From CAG-826 sp964654155 (GTDB lineage Bacteria > Bacillota_I > Bacilli_A > RFN20 > CAG-826): 64,000 nucleotides of DNA. Where the stretch lies: positions 1-64,000 of the forward strand of contig CAZZGL010000002.1 in the NCBI GenBank assembly GCA_964654155.1. Reading direction: 5' to 3'. Positions 1 to 9,011 of this stretch are shown here, in pieces. The translations under genes and the position numbers were made by a program. The notes below the pieces were generated by a model. That model saw only the letters and a list, made by a program, of their open reading frames with translations. It did no database searches and was not told where the DNA came from. How positions within the stretch are numbered: position 1 is the first letter of the stretch; each line of letters starts with the position of its first letter.

Positions 1-26
1 AAATGAATTAAATTGCCAAAAAAAGG

Positions 27-57
27 CAAAAAAAAGACCTCCATATTTCAGGAAGTC
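27..57 (-). terminator. Intrinsic terminator after rplQ
   Basis: On the minus strand a 7-bp stem (51-57 with 36-42, one G-U pair) is followed by a run of eight T. It lies directly after the rplQ stop and should end the whole S10-spc-alpha transcript. A second weak gcc/ggc stem with an A-rich loop follows at 15-27. Confidence 0.8.
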
Positions 58-65
58 AATCTAAA

Positions 66-470
66 TTATTTAACAAATTCAACAATTGCCATTGGAGCAT
101 TATCACCTTGACGATTAACAAGTTTTAAAATGCGAGTATAACCACCATTACGGCTTGCATAACGAGTAGCAATTTCACCAAATAACTTGTCAAGAGCGGT
201 AACATTATTCTTTTCATCAGCGAAAATGTTACGGACAACACTTGCGGCTAAACGACGATTGTGTAAATCACCTTTTTTAGCATAGGTAACTAAACGATCT
301 GCCATTTTAACAACATCTTTAGCAATTCCTGCAGTAACGGTAACGCGTTCATGAACGATTAATTCACTAACAACATTACGAAGCATATTGTTATATTTAC
401 TTGAGGTATATGCGGCTTTAAATCTAACACCGGTTTTACCATGTACATTTTTACGACCTTGTGCTGGCAT
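66..470 (-). CDS. rplQ: 50S ribosomal protein L17
   Basis: bL17 is a large-subunit protein near the tunnel exit. The 134-residue product has the normal length and the family's N-terminal stretch (GRKNVHGKTGVRFK). It ends the alpha operon behind rpoA, as in other Firmicutes. The start has an AGGAGG-like site just upstream. A terminator follows. Confidence 0.97.
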   Translation of the reverse strand: MPAQGRKNVHGKTGVRFKAAYTSSKYNNMLRNVVSELIVHERVTVTAGIAKDVVKMADRLVTYAKKGDLHNRRLAASVVRNIFADEKNNVTALDKLFGEIATRYASRNGGYTRILKLVNRQGDNAPMAIVEFVK

Positions 471-482
471 TTTTTTATCCTC

Positions 483-1439
483 CTATTCGTATTCATGGAA
501 AGAAAGACCAATTGCTAACAATTTTTCTTTAACTTCTTTAAGTGATTTCTTTCCAAGATTACGTACTTTCATCATATCTTCTTCTGTCTTTTGAGTTAAC
601 TCTAAAACAGTTTGAATTCCTGCTCTCTTCAAGCAGTTATATGAACGAACTGATAAATCGAGTTCTTCGATTGTCATATCTTCATATTTATTTGGTTCTT
701 CTTCAACTTTTTCCGCAATGATATCAACATTTTGGGCAATATCACTAACGCTTTCAAATAACTTGAAGTGTTCAACAATTATTTTAGCGGTTAATGCTAA
801 AGCGTCTTGTGGAAGCATTGAACCATTTGTCCAAATCTCTAAAACTAAGCGATCATAACGTGAATCGTGACCAACACGAGTTGGTTCAATAACGTAACTA
901 ACCTTTGTAATTGGAGAATAATTGGAATCTGTAGGAATTGTTCCAATATGCATGTTATTATTGGCTTTATTTCCTTCTGCGGTAACATATCCACGACCAT
1001 TACGAGCATAGATAGTCATTTGTAATCTTCCGCCTTCGGCAACATGAGCAATTTCTAAATCTTTGTTAATTACTTCAACACCTTCTGGAAGATTGAAGTT
1101 TTCAGCAGTAACCGCGCATGGGCCTTCAACATCGATTGTAATTTTCTTTGTAGAGTTTTCATCAATATCATCAATTTTCAAGATTAATTCTTTCAAATTA
1201 AGAACAATGGTGGTAACATCTTCGACGACTCCATCTAAAGCACTGAATTCATGACGTGCTCCTTCAACTTTAACCGCATAAACTGATGCACCTGGTAAGG
1301 AAGAAAGAAGAACTCTTCTTAATGCATTTCCTAATGTTATACCAAAGCCTCTTTCAAGTGGTTCGATAACAAATTTACCATAGTTAGTTTTTAAATCATA
1401 TGTAGCGGTTTTAAAACATGGTTTTTCAAATTTTTTCAT
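483..1439 (-). CDS. rpoA: DNA-directed RNA polymerase subunit alpha
   Basis: This is the alpha subunit, which dimerises to nucleate RNA polymerase assembly and contacts UP elements and activators through its C-terminal domain. The 318-residue product has the N-terminal assembly domain (GFGITLGNALRRVLLSS) and a C-terminal helix-hairpin-helix domain (LDLSVRSYNCLKRAGI, then KVRNLGKKSLKEV). I chose ATG 1439 because a good ribosome site lies just upstream. An in-frame start seven codons earlier would run through that site. Confidence 0.97.
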   Translation of the reverse strand: MKKFEKPCFKTATYDLKTNYGKFVIEPLERGFGITLGNALRRVLLSSLPGASVYAVKVEGARHEFSALDGVVEDVTTIVLNLKELILKIDDIDENSTKKITIDVEGPCAVTAENFNLPEGVEVINKDLEIAHVAEGGRLQMTIYARNGRGYVTAEGNKANNNMHIGTIPTDSNYSPITKVSYVIEPTRVGHDSRYDRLVLEIWTNGSMLPQDALALTAKIIVEHFKLFESVSDIAQNVDIIAEKVEEEPNKYEDMTIEELDLSVRSYNCLKRAGIQTVLELTQKTEEDMMKVRNLGKKSLKEVKEKLLAIGLSFHEYE

Positions 1440-1497
1440 TTGATTTCCTCCTTTTTGCAATCAACATTGTTTTTAATCATTATTTAATTTACAACAA

Positions 1498-1899
1498 TTA
1501 ACCACGTGGACGCTTTGGTGGACGGCAACCATTGTGTGGGATTGGTGTCGTATCTAAAATCATAACGATATTTAATCCAGCGACTTGTAAGCTACGAACT
1601 GCAGCTTCACGACCTGGTCCTGGACCTTTGACATTAACGTCAACTGTCTTAATACCTTGATCAAGAGCGACTTTTGCACATGCCTCAGCCGCCATTTGAG
1701 CAGCAAATGGTGTGGACTTTTTAGCACCTTTGAATCCTAATGCGCCAGCAGATGACCATGCAATAGCATTTCCGGCTTCATCAGTAATTGTGACAATGGT
1801 GTTATTAAAGGTTGAGTGAATGTGAGCGATACCTTTAGTATAGCTTCTTTTAATTTTCTTCTTACGTTGAACAGAAGCTTTCTTTGTTTGTTTAGCCAT
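1498..1899 (-). CDS. rpsK: 30S ribosomal protein S11
   Basis: uS11 is a small-subunit platform protein next to the mRNA exit. The 133 residues contain the conserved HIHSTFNNTIVTITD stretch, and the C-terminal HNGCRPPKRPRG tail is intact. It follows rpsM with a 21-bp gap in the usual alpha-operon order. Confidence 0.97.
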   Translation of the reverse strand: MAKQTKKASVQRKKKIKRSYTKGIAHIHSTFNNTIVTITDEAGNAIAWSSAGALGFKGAKKSTPFAAQMAAEACAKVALDQGIKTVDVNVKGPGPGREAAVRSLQVAGLNIVMILDTTPIPHNGCRPPKRPRG

Positions 1900-1920
1900 A
1901 TTAGTTCTTCCTCACTTTCC

Positions 1921-2295
1921 TTATTGTGTTGCTTTCTTCTTATTCGCAATTGTCTTTTTAGGTCCTTTACGTGTACGAGCGTTTGTTCTTGTACGTTGTC
2001 CACGGACTGGAAGACCTTTACGATGACGAAGACCACGATAGCAACCAACTTCTTGAAGACGCTTAATATTTAAAGCAACTTCACGACGAAGGTCACCTTC
2101 AACTTTAATTTGAGCAACTTCGTTACGAATAGCGGTAAGTTGTTCTTCTGATAAATTCTTAACACGAATATCTTCATTAATGTTAACTTTTTTTAAGATT
2201 TTTTTAGCAGTTGTTAAACCAATACCATAAATATAAGTTAATGAAATAACAACGCGTTTATCATTTGGAATATCAATTCCAGCAATACGTGCCAT
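1921..2295 (-). CDS. rpsM: 30S ribosomal protein S13
   Basis: uS13 is a head protein that contacts P-site tRNA and the subunit bridge. The 124-residue product begins MARIAGIDIPNDKRV and keeps the GLRHRKGLPVRGQRT loop. It lies between rpmJ and rpsK, preceded by a clear AGGAGG-like site. Confidence 0.97.
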   Translation of the reverse strand: MARIAGIDIPNDKRVVISLTYIYGIGLTTAKKILKKVNINEDIRVKNLSEEQLTAIRNEVAQIKVEGDLRREVALNIKRLQEVGCYRGLRHRKGLPVRGQRTRTNARTRKGPKKTIANKKKATQ

Positions 2296-2308
2296 GTTCT
2301 AATTCCTC

Positions 2309-2425
2309 CTAATTTCCTTGTCTTTGCTTATGCTTTGGATTACTGCAGATGACCATAACGCGGCCATGTCTACGAATTACCTTACATTTATCGCAAATAG
2401 GTTTGACTGAGGGTCTGACTTTCAT
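2309..2425 (-). CDS. rpmJ: 50S ribosomal protein L36
   Basis: This gene of 38 codons reads MKVRPSVKPICDKC... and ends KHKQRQGN. The zinc ligands C11, C14, C27 and H32 are all present, so this is the zinc-binding form of bL36. A strong ribosome-binding site lies upstream of ATG 2425. The position between infA and rpsM is the normal one. Confidence 0.95.
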   Translation of the reverse strand: MKVRPSVKPICDKCKVIRRHGRVMVICSNPKHKQRQGN

Positions 2426-2445
2426 AAAAATTTTCCTCCTCTAAA

Positions 2446-2664
2446 TTATTTGAATCTAAATGTGATTCTGCCCCGTGTTAAATCGTAGGGCGATATTTCC
2501 ACCGTAACTCTATCACCTGGTAGAATGCGAATGTAATTCATGCGGATTTTACCAGAAACGGTAGCGAGAATTACGACGCCGTTTTGTAACTTTACTCTAA
2601 ACATTGCGTTAGGAAGCGTTTCAACGACTATCGCCTCGACTTCAATGACATCTTCTTTCGCCAT
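2446..2664 (-). CDS. infA: Translation initiation factor IF-1
   Basis: IF-1 is a 72-residue OB-fold protein that occupies the A site during initiation. It starts MAKEDVIEVEAIVVETLPNA and ends in the usual basic region (YDLTRGRITFRFK). The length is exactly typical. It lies between map and rpmJ. Confidence 0.97.
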   Translation of the reverse strand: MAKEDVIEVEAIVVETLPNAMFRVKLQNGVVILATVSGKIRMNYIRILPGDRVTVEISPYDLTRGRITFRFK

Positions 2665-2678
2665 TTTTACCTCCGTAG

Positions 2679-3434
2679 TTAATGTTTTCCTTTTAATGTG
2701 AGGACTTCATAGCCCCCTTCGGTAATGACAATCGTGTTTTCATAATGGCTTGCTAATTTGCCATCAACTGTTTTGACTGTCCACCCATCCGGCATGACTT
2801 TAGTATCGCGTCGACCTTGATGTAACATCGGTTCGATAGCTAAACACATACCTACACGTAATTTAGGACCATGACCTGGAAGACCATAATTAGGAATTAT
2901 TGGATCTTCATGAAGTTCGGTTCCAATTCCATGCCCCGTATAATCACGAGGAATAGAGAATCCATTGGCTTCTGCATGTTGTTGGATAATATGAGACACA
3001 TCAGATAAATAAATACCTGGTTTAATAATCTCCATTGCCTTCCAAAAACACTCTTCAGTAACGCGGATTAATTTACTAGCTTCTTCGCTTACTTTTCCTA
3101 TCGCAAACGTTCTTGCAGCATCGCCATTATAACCTTTATAGACTGCGCCGACATCTATTGAAACGATGTCGCCTTCTTTTAAACGATATTTACTTGGAAA
3201 ACCATGCACCAATGTATCATTAACTGAAACACATAATGTTGCCGGAAATCCACCATATCCTTTAAAACCAGGAACTGCGTTTTGTGATCTTATTGTTTCT
3301 TCAGCAACTCGATCTAATTCCATTGTGGTTACTCCTGGTTTAAGTAACGGCAAAAGTGCATCAAATACACTCGCCGTTATCCTACCAGCTTCGCGCATCA
3401 ACTCAATTTCTCGAGACGATTTCACGATAATCAT
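2679..3434 (-). CDS. map: Methionine aminopeptidase, type I
   Basis: The enzyme removes the N-terminal Met from new proteins in the cytosol. At 251 residues it is a standard short type I enzyme. Metal ligands are visible in VSIDVGAVYKGYNGDAART (two Asp), GHGIGTELHEDP (His), AIEPM (Glu) and HYENTIVIT (Glu). The gene begins 2 bp after adk ends and is translationally close to it, as in Bacillus. Confidence 0.96.
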   Translation of the reverse strand: MIIVKSSREIELMREAGRITASVFDALLPLLKPGVTTMELDRVAEETIRSQNAVPGFKGYGGFPATLCVSVNDTLVHGFPSKYRLKEGDIVSIDVGAVYKGYNGDAARTFAIGKVSEEASKLIRVTEECFWKAMEIIKPGIYLSDVSHIIQQHAEANGFSIPRDYTGHGIGTELHEDPIIPNYGLPGHGPKLRVGMCLAIEPMLHQGRRDTKVMPDGWTVKTVDGKLASHYENTIVITEGGYEVLTLKGKH

Positions 3435-3436
3435 TC

Positions 3437-4084
3437 TTATTCTCCTTTTAATAGATGGGAGATGTCTTTAAAGACGTCTTCGATGTCTTGAAGACCATTA
3501 ACTGACTTTAATAAATTTAAATTTTCATAAAATTTTACTAAAGGAAGTGTTTGGTTTTCATAAGCATCCAATCTTTCGCTTAATACTTCAACGGTATCAT
3601 CTTTTCTTTGGAAAAGTGGACCGCCACATAAGTCACAAACATCCTCAACTTTACTTGGCTTATACTCAATATGATATGGAGCGGCACATGTCTTACAAAC
3701 ACGACGTCCACTAATACGAGTAATCAATGCCTCTTTATCCGCTGTAATGTTAATAACCATTGTTAATGGGCGAGAGATTTCTTTTGTTAATTCTTCTAAA
3801 GCTTCTGCTTGTGGAATGGTTCTTGGGAAACCATCTAGAAGATAACCTTTTGCACAATCATCTTTTGATAATCTTTCTTTAACAAGAGCGATTGTGACAT
3901 CATCAGGAACTAAATGTCCTTGATTAATATAACTTGCGGCAAGAACTCCAAGTGGAGTTCCTTCCTTAATCGCTTCGCGGAACATATCTCCGGTTGAAAT
4001 ATGAGGAATATTAAATTCCGCGATGATTTTCTTAGCTTGTGTGCCCTTTCCAGCTCCAGGAGGACCCATAAGAATAATATTCAT
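3437..4084 (-). CDS. adk: Adenylate kinase
   Basis: The enzyme catalyses ATP + AMP = 2 ADP. The P-loop GPPGAGKGTQ is at residues 7-16. The LID domain carries a four-cysteine zinc site (CKTC about 40 residues after the NMP region, then CDLCGG), typical of Gram-positive long-form enzymes. At 215 residues the length is normal. It lies between secY and map, two base pairs from each. Confidence 0.97.
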   Translation of the reverse strand: MNIILMGPPGAGKGTQAKKIIAEFNIPHISTGDMFREAIKEGTPLGVLAASYINQGHLVPDDVTIALVKERLSKDDCAKGYLLDGFPRTIPQAEALEELTKEISRPLTMVINITADKEALITRISGRRVCKTCAAPYHIEYKPSKVEDVCDLCGGPLFQRKDDTVEVLSERLDAYENQTLPLVKFYENLNLLKSVNGLQDIEDVFKDISHLLKGE

Positions 4085-4086
4085 TA

Positions 4087-5466
4087 CTAATATCCTCTCT
4101 TTCCAGAAGAGACAACTTCTTCAAAACTCTTTCCGGCTAATAATCCATCGACTTGAGTGTTGATTTCGATAGCAACACCAACAACGATGATTAATCCTGT
4201 TCCACCTAACGCTAATTGTTGAGGTAAAACTCCAGTTAAAGTTAAGACAATTGGAAGCGCAGCGATTAATGCTAATGCAGTCGCACCAATAAATGTAATT
4301 CTATTTAAAACTTTGCGAACATATCTTTCAGTTTCGTTTCCTGGGTGATTACCTGGACGAATACCTGGAATATAAGAACCATTGTTATAGAAATTAATTG
4401 ACAATTGTTCTGGATTGATTTGTAAATTTGAATAGAAATAAGAAAATACAAAAATTAAAATTAAATAAATGATAAGTCCCCAAGGCATTTGCCAAGTTTG
4501 ATCGTTAAACCATGGCATTGTTGTCATTTCACTTGTAGAAAATACTTTTAACCATTCAGCACTTGTATCAGCGCCAGAAATAAAGCTAACAATAACCGTT
4601 GGAGCCATCAAGATAGAAGAAGCAAAAATAACAGGAATTACTCCAGCAGAGTTAATCTTAAGAGGTAAGAAACTTGCTTGAGACATTTTTGCTGATCCAC
4701 TTTTTCCTGAATGTTGAACTGGTATTTTACGTTTAGAAAGTTCAATAAACACGACAAAGCAGATAATGAGTAAGTATGCGATAACATACATTGCAAATCT
4801 AATTGCGCCTTCTAAAATATAGTTTGTATCAGCGCATGTTAATGGATAATATAACCATTGTTGGAACGCTGTAACAAATTGATTTGGTAATGAACTAACA
4901 ATACCTGCAAAGATAATGACAGAAATACCATTACCTAAGCCCTTTGAAGTGATTTGATCACCTAACCACATAACAAGCATTCCGCCTGCCATAAGAATTG
5001 TAACAATATACACATAGTCCATAAATTGAATTGTTCCACCTGATAATGGTGTTAATGTAATATATGAACTATTTTCCATAGTCTTAATAATACCGTATCC
5101 TTGAACCGCTCCTAAAAGAAGAGTTAAGTAACGGGTCGTCATTTCTTTTTTCTTCCGTCCTGTTTGTCCTTGTTTATTTAATTCTGCAAGCGCAGGAAGA
5201 ACATCCATCGAAAGAAGTTCAACAATAATTGATGAAGTAATATATGGAGAGACTCCAAGAGCAAATATCGAGAATGTCGATAATGCTCCACCGCCAAGAA
5301 GGTTCATTAAACCAAAAACACTATCTTCGGCAAAATTAACATCATTAACGGTAACTCCTGGAACGGTAATAGCCGAACCAATTCGGAAGATAAGGAGAAT
5401 CGCAAGTGTAAACACTATACGACCCATAATTTCCTTATTTTTTAAAATAGAAATGATTTTCTTCAT
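4087..5466 (-). CDS. secY: Protein translocase subunit SecY
   Basis: This is the channel subunit of the SecYEG translocon. The 459 residues show about ten membrane segments. The plug-region sequence GVSPYITSSIIVELL and the late loop with YIPGIRPGNHPG are intact. It follows rplO with 2 bp between them. The lipoprotein-rich locus downstream implies heavy use of this channel. Confidence 0.96.
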   Translation of the reverse strand: MKKIISILKNKEIMGRIVFTLAILLIFRIGSAITVPGVTVNDVNFAEDSVFGLMNLLGGGALSTFSIFALGVSPYITSSIIVELLSMDVLPALAELNKQGQTGRKKKEMTTRYLTLLLGAVQGYGIIKTMENSSYITLTPLSGGTIQFMDYVYIVTILMAGGMLVMWLGDQITSKGLGNGISVIIFAGIVSSLPNQFVTAFQQWLYYPLTCADTNYILEGAIRFAMYVIAYLLIICFVVFIELSKRKIPVQHSGKSGSAKMSQASFLPLKINSAGVIPVIFASSILMAPTVIVSFISGADTSAEWLKVFSTSEMTTMPWFNDQTWQMPWGLIIYLILIFVFSYFYSNLQINPEQLSINFYNNGSYIPGIRPGNHPGNETERYVRKVLNRITFIGATALALIAALPIVLTLTGVLPQQLALGGTGLIIVVGVAIEINTQVDGLLAGKSFEEVVSSGKRGY

Positions 5467-5468
5467 AA

Positions 5469-5909
5469 TTAAATCACCTCAATTGTACCACCAGCATTGG
5501 TAATTGCAGTTTCCGCTGATTTAGAGAATTTGTTGGCCTTAACAGATAATTTCTTTGTTAAAGTTCCATTACCTAAAATTTTAATGCCATCATATTCCTT
5601 ACGAACAAGTCCTGCTTCTTTTAACAATGTTGGGGTGACTTCAACGCCATCTTCAAAGACTTCTAAGTCTCCGACATTGACAATTGCGTAATTGACACGT
5701 GAAACATTATTAAAGCCACGTTTTGGTAAACGACGGAATAATGGGTTTTGTCCACCTTCAAATCCTAAGCGAACGCCACCACCACTTCTAGCATTTTGAC
5801 CTTTGTGTCCTTTGCCTGAAGTTTTTCCGTTTCCTGATCCAATACCACGACCAACGCGGTAAGAATTTCTACGGGCTCCTTCTGTGTATCCGAGTTCATG
5901 CAATTTCAT
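5469..5909 (-). CDS. rplO: 50S ribosomal protein L15
   Basis: uL15 has a long N-terminal extension that reaches into the 23S rRNA. The product (146 residues from ATG 5909) starts MKLHELGYTEGARRN and carries the Gly-rich GRGIGSGNGKTSGKGHKGQ stretch. ATG 5909 fits the GGGAGGT site better than the in-frame GTG three codons upstream. rpsE lies directly upstream with no rpmD between them. Confidence 0.96.
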   Translation of the reverse strand: MKLHELGYTEGARRNSYRVGRGIGSGNGKTSGKGHKGQNARSGGGVRLGFEGGQNPLFRRLPKRGFNNVSRVNYAIVNVGDLEVFEDGVEVTPTLLKEAGLVRKEYDGIKILGNGTLTKKLSVKANKFSKSAETAITNAGGTIEVI

Positions 5910-5953
5910 ATTGTGCACCTCCCTAGTAATTTTTTATTGAATTGTAGCGCTAA

Positions 5954-6541
5954 TTATTTACGGAGCGCTTTAACTTGGCCATAGCTCTTTAATAAGAGAA
6001 GACCGGCGGCTGTTGCACGTAAAATATTAATTGGTTTACGAGCTCCGTAAACTTTAGAATAAATATTCTTAACACCCGCTAATTCTAAGATAGCCCGAAC
6101 TGGACCACCTGCGACGATTCCAGTACCTTCTGGAGCTGGTTTTAAGAAAACTTTAGTTGCTCCAAAGATTCCTTCAACTTCATGAGGGATGGTATCACCT
6201 TTAACCATAGGGACACGGATCATATTTTTCTTAGCAGCTTCAAGTGCTTTTTTAATTGCATCTGGTACTTCAGATGCTTTTCCTGTTCCGTAGCCGAATC
6301 TGCCTTTACCATCGCCGACAACAACGACAGCTGAGAAACGCATTTTACGTCCACCTTTAACGGTTTTGGAAACACGATTAATGGCAACAACACGTTCTTC
6401 ATATTGTTTTTCTTGACGTTCTGGACGACGTCCACGACGTTCTCCACGATGCTCGCCACGAGGACGACGTTCTCCACGAGGAGCTTTTTCTGGAGTTTCT
6501 GTTGGTACTGCTTCTGCAGTTACTACTTTTTCTTCTGCCAT
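5954..6541 (-). CDS. rpsE: 30S ribosomal protein S5 with a charged N-terminal tail
   Basis: uS5 acts in decoding fidelity and mRNA unwinding at the entry channel. The conserved part starts near residue 47 (EERVVAINRVSKTVKGGRK) and includes GDGKGRFGYGTGKA. The roughly 45-residue N-terminal tail is rich in Arg, Gly and Glu and is absent from the short E. coli and B. subtilis forms. The ribosome site lies before the long start. The 35-bp gap downstream, where rpmD normally sits, holds no gene. Confidence 0.95.
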   Translation of the reverse strand: MAEEKVVTAEAVPTETPEKAPRGERRPRGEHRGERRGRRPERQEKQYEERVVAINRVSKTVKGGRKMRFSAVVVVGDGKGRFGYGTGKASEVPDAIKKALEAAKKNMIRVPMVKGDTIPHEVEGIFGATKVFLKPAPEGTGIVAGGPVRAILELAGVKNIYSKVYGARKPINILRATAAGLLLLKSYGQVKALRK

Positions 6542-6554
6542 AATTTACTTCCTC

Positions 6555-6911
6555 CTAGAATTTTAAGCCGGCTTCACGTGCGGCTTCTGCAACGGCTTTA
6601 ACACGGCCGTGATAAATATAACCTGAACGATCGAAGACGATAGTTTCGATACCTGCTGCTAAAGCCTTTTTAGCAATATCAGCACCGACTGCACTAGCGG
6701 CTTCAACATTTCCACCGTTATCTAATTTTAAAACGATGGATGATGAACTTACGAGTGTAACTCCATTCACATCATCGATAAGTTGAGCGTGAATGTGAGC
6801 ATTTGAACGATAGACGCTTAAACGTGGGCATGTTGCGGTTCCGCTAATTTTAGCACGAACGCGAGCATGACGGCGTTGACGAACGACATTTTTAGATTGT
6901 TTTGTAATCAT
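6555..6911 (-). CDS. rplR: 50S ribosomal protein L18
   Basis: uL18 binds 5S rRNA and anchors it to the large subunit. The 118 residues include RPRLSVYRS-like (CPRLSVYRSNAHIHAQ) and the terminal FDRSGYIYHGRVKAVAEAAREAGL motif in two conserved pieces. Length and position between rplF and rpsE are standard. Confidence 0.96.
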   Translation of the reverse strand: MITKQSKNVVRQRRHARVRAKISGTATCPRLSVYRSNAHIHAQLIDDVNGVTLVSSSSIVLKLDNGGNVEAASAVGADIAKKALAAGIETIVFDRSGYIYHGRVKAVAEAAREAGLKF

Positions 6912-6933
6912 ACTCTTTTCCTCCTCTTATCGA

Positions 6934-7476
6934 CTATTTCTTACCGGCGCGTTTACCTTCCTTACGGATGATATGTTCGCCTCTATACATAATACCCTTA
7001 CCCTTATATGGCTCTGGTTCTCTTACAGCACGAATTCTAGCAGCGGTTTGTCCAACAGCTTGACGATTTGTACCTTCAACGATAACTTCAGTAGCTGATT
7101 TACAGGAAATGGTAACTCCTTGATCAGGAGTAATAATAACTTCGTGAGAATAACCGATATTTAACAATAAATCGGTACCTTTCATTTGAGCTCTGTAACC
7201 AATACCAACGATTACAAGTTCCTTTTTGAATCCTTCTGAAACGCCATTAACCATGTTATTTAATAAAGCACGAGTTGTTCCATGTAAAGCTTTTGTTTGC
7301 TTTTCATCATTTGGACGTTTAACAGTTAATTCTGAACCATTGATTTCATAAGTGAATAATGGGCTAAATGTTGCACTTTCAGTACCTTTAGGACCTTTCA
7401 CAACAACGGTATTTCCATTCACTTCAACGGTTGTGCCTGCAGGTATATTAATAACCTTATGACCAATACGTGACAT
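6934..7476 (-). CDS. rplF: 50S ribosomal protein L6
   Basis: uL6 lies near the factor-binding site of the large subunit. The 180-residue product starts MSRIGHKVINIPAGTTVEV and ends with the conserved PEPYKGKGIMYRGE and basic tail. ATG 7476 follows a strong AGGAGG. A longer frame reaches back into rpsH but has no ribosome site and no family similarity in its extra residues. Confidence 0.96.
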   Translation of the reverse strand: MSRIGHKVINIPAGTTVEVNGNTVVVKGPKGTESATFSPLFTYEINGSELTVKRPNDEKQTKALHGTTRALLNNMVNGVSEGFKKELVIVGIGYRAQMKGTDLLLNIGYSHEVIITPDQGVTISCKSATEVIVEGTNRQAVGQTAARIRAVREPEPYKGKGIMYRGEHIIRKEGKRAGKK

Positions 7477-7492
7477 TGTTTGTTTCCTCCTA

Positions 7493-7888
7493 CTACCAAA
7501 CGTAAGCGATAACTTCTCCACCGACGCCTAATGCACGGGCTTTCTTATCGCTCATAACTCCCTTTGATGTAGAAATAATTGCTATTCCTAATCCTTTTAA
7601 TACGCGTGGGAGTTTATCTGCGGAAGCATTGACACGGAGACCTGGTTTAGAAATTTTCTTTAAACCAGAAATAACGCGAACGCCACCTTCTGCGTATTTT
7701 AATGTAATTGTAAGTTCTTTTTTGACATCGCCTGTAACAGCGTAATCAACGATGAATCCTTCTTCTTTTAAGATATCTGCAATCCGAACTTTCATCGTAG
7801 AACTTGGCATTGATACTGTTTCGTGACGCATAGCATTTGCGTTACGAATTCTTGTAAGCATATCTGCAATTGGATCTGTCATTACCAT
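7493..7888 (-). CDS. rpsH: 30S ribosomal protein S8
   Basis: uS8 binds the central domain of 16S rRNA. In some bacteria it also represses the spc operon. The product is 131 residues (MVMTDPIADMLTRIRNA...), with the conserved C-terminal STSKGVMSDKKARALGVGGE. I keep ATG 7888 because the AGGAGG lies 8 bases before it. The in-frame ATG at 7882 would be too far from it. Confidence 0.96.
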   Translation of the reverse strand: MVMTDPIADMLTRIRNANAMRHETVSMPSSTMKVRIADILKEEGFIVDYAVTGDVKKELTITLKYAEGGVRVISGLKKISKPGLRVNASADKLPRVLKGLGIAIISTSKGVMSDKKARALGVGGEVIAYVW

Positions 7889-7908
7889 ATTAATTTCCTC
7901 CTTCTAGA

Positions 7909-8094
7909 TTACCAGCTGGACTTCTTCATACCTGGAATTTCGCCTTTATAAGCTAATTCACGGATACAAATTCTGCACAACTTAAATTTACGAATGACTG
8001 AGTGAGGACGTCCACAACGTTCACAACGTGTGTATTCTCTGACTTTAAATTTTTGTGGTCTTTGATATTTTGCGACCATTGATTTCTTTGCCAT
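7909..8094 (-). CDS. rpsN: 30S ribosomal protein S14, zinc-binding type
   Basis: This is the short (61-residue) form of uS14 with a zinc knuckle: CERCGRPH followed by CRICIRELA. It is the type found in Firmicutes and Mollicutes spc operons. It sits between rplE and rpsH, as expected. Confidence 0.97.
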   Translation of the reverse strand: MAKKSMVAKYQRPQKFKVREYTRCERCGRPHSVIRKFKLCRICIRELAYKGEIPGMKKSSW

Positions 8095-8112
8095 TTTATC
8101 TTATCCTCCCTA

Positions 8113-8670
8113 CTATTTTTGGAACGGCATGCCGAGTAATTCAAGTAAGCTATACGCTTCTTCATCTGTACCGGCAGTCGTAACGATTACGATATCCATA
8201 CCTCTGATTTTGCTAATTTTATCATAGTCAATTTCAGGGAAAATCAATTGTTCTTTAATGCCAAGGGTGTAGTTACCACGACCATCAAAGGCATTTTTAT
8301 TAACACCACGGAAATCACGAACACGTGGAAGTGCGATGGACATTAATTTATCTAAAAATTCATACATACGAACTCCACGGAGTGTAACTTTACATCCGAT
8401 AGCTTGACCTTCACGAAGTTTGAAACTTGCGATGGATTTCTTTGCTTTAGTAATAACTGGTTTTTGACCAGTAATTAAGGCTAATTCAGCAGCGGCATCA
8501 TCAAGCATTTTGCTATTTGATGTAGCTTCACCAACACCAATGTTAATAACAACTTTGGCTAATGCTGGAATTTGCATTGTTGAGCTATATCCAAATTTTT
8601 GGAATAAAGCAGGTGCTACAACTTCAGCATATTTTTGTTGGAGACGATTTGCATATGTTTTGTTTGCCAT
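8113..8670 (-). CDS. rplE: 50S ribosomal protein L5
   Basis: uL5 binds 5S rRNA and contacts P-site tRNA and S13. The product is 185 residues. It has the conserved MQIPALAKVVINIGVGEA and RVRDFRGVNKNAFDGRGNY stretches. Length and neighbours are standard. Confidence 0.97.
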   Translation of the reverse strand: MANKTYANRLQQKYAEVVAPALFQKFGYSSTMQIPALAKVVINIGVGEATSNSKMLDDAAAELALITGQKPVITKAKKSIASFKLREGQAIGCKVTLRGVRMYEFLDKLMSIALPRVRDFRGVNKNAFDGRGNYTLGIKEQLIFPEIDYDKISKIRGMDIVIVTTAGTDEEAYSLLELLGMPFQK

Positions 8671-8684
8671 AATTTGCTACCTCC

Positions 8685-8999
8685 TTAGTCTAACTTATTG
8701 CCGGTAGATTTTGTTCTAGCAACACGAACTTTTTTGCCTTTAACAACTTGAATACCGACACGAGTACCTTTCTTTGTTTTTGGATCGATGAGAGCAACAT
8801 TGCTAGCATCGATTGGAGCATAAATATCAACGATTGTTCCTTCAGGATTTTGTTGAGTTGGTTTTCTATGCTTTTTACGAACGTTAATTCCTTCAACAAC
8901 TACTTTGTTAAGACTTGGATAAGCTCTTTGAACTAAACCAGTCTTACCTTTATAGGAGCCGGAAATAACGATTACTTTATCACCTTTTTTGATTTTCAT
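8685..8999 (-). CDS. rplX: 50S ribosomal protein L24
   Basis: uL24 is an assembly-initiating protein of the large subunit. It is 104 residues long, starts MKIKKGDKVIVISGSYKGKT (KOW motif), and contains a KKHRKPTQQNPEGTIVD segment. Position between rplN and rplE is standard. Confidence 0.96.
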   Translation of the reverse strand: MKIKKGDKVIVISGSYKGKTGLVQRAYPSLNKVVVEGINVRKKHRKPTQQNPEGTIVDIYAPIDASNVALIDPKTKKGTRVGIQVVKGKKVRVARTKSTGNKLD

Positions 9000-9011
9000 T
9001 GTTTTTTCCTC

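Noticed and set aside
7477..7521. Longer rplF start inside rpsH
   Set aside because: The 15 additional residues have no family similarity and no ribosome site. ATG 7476 has a strong one.
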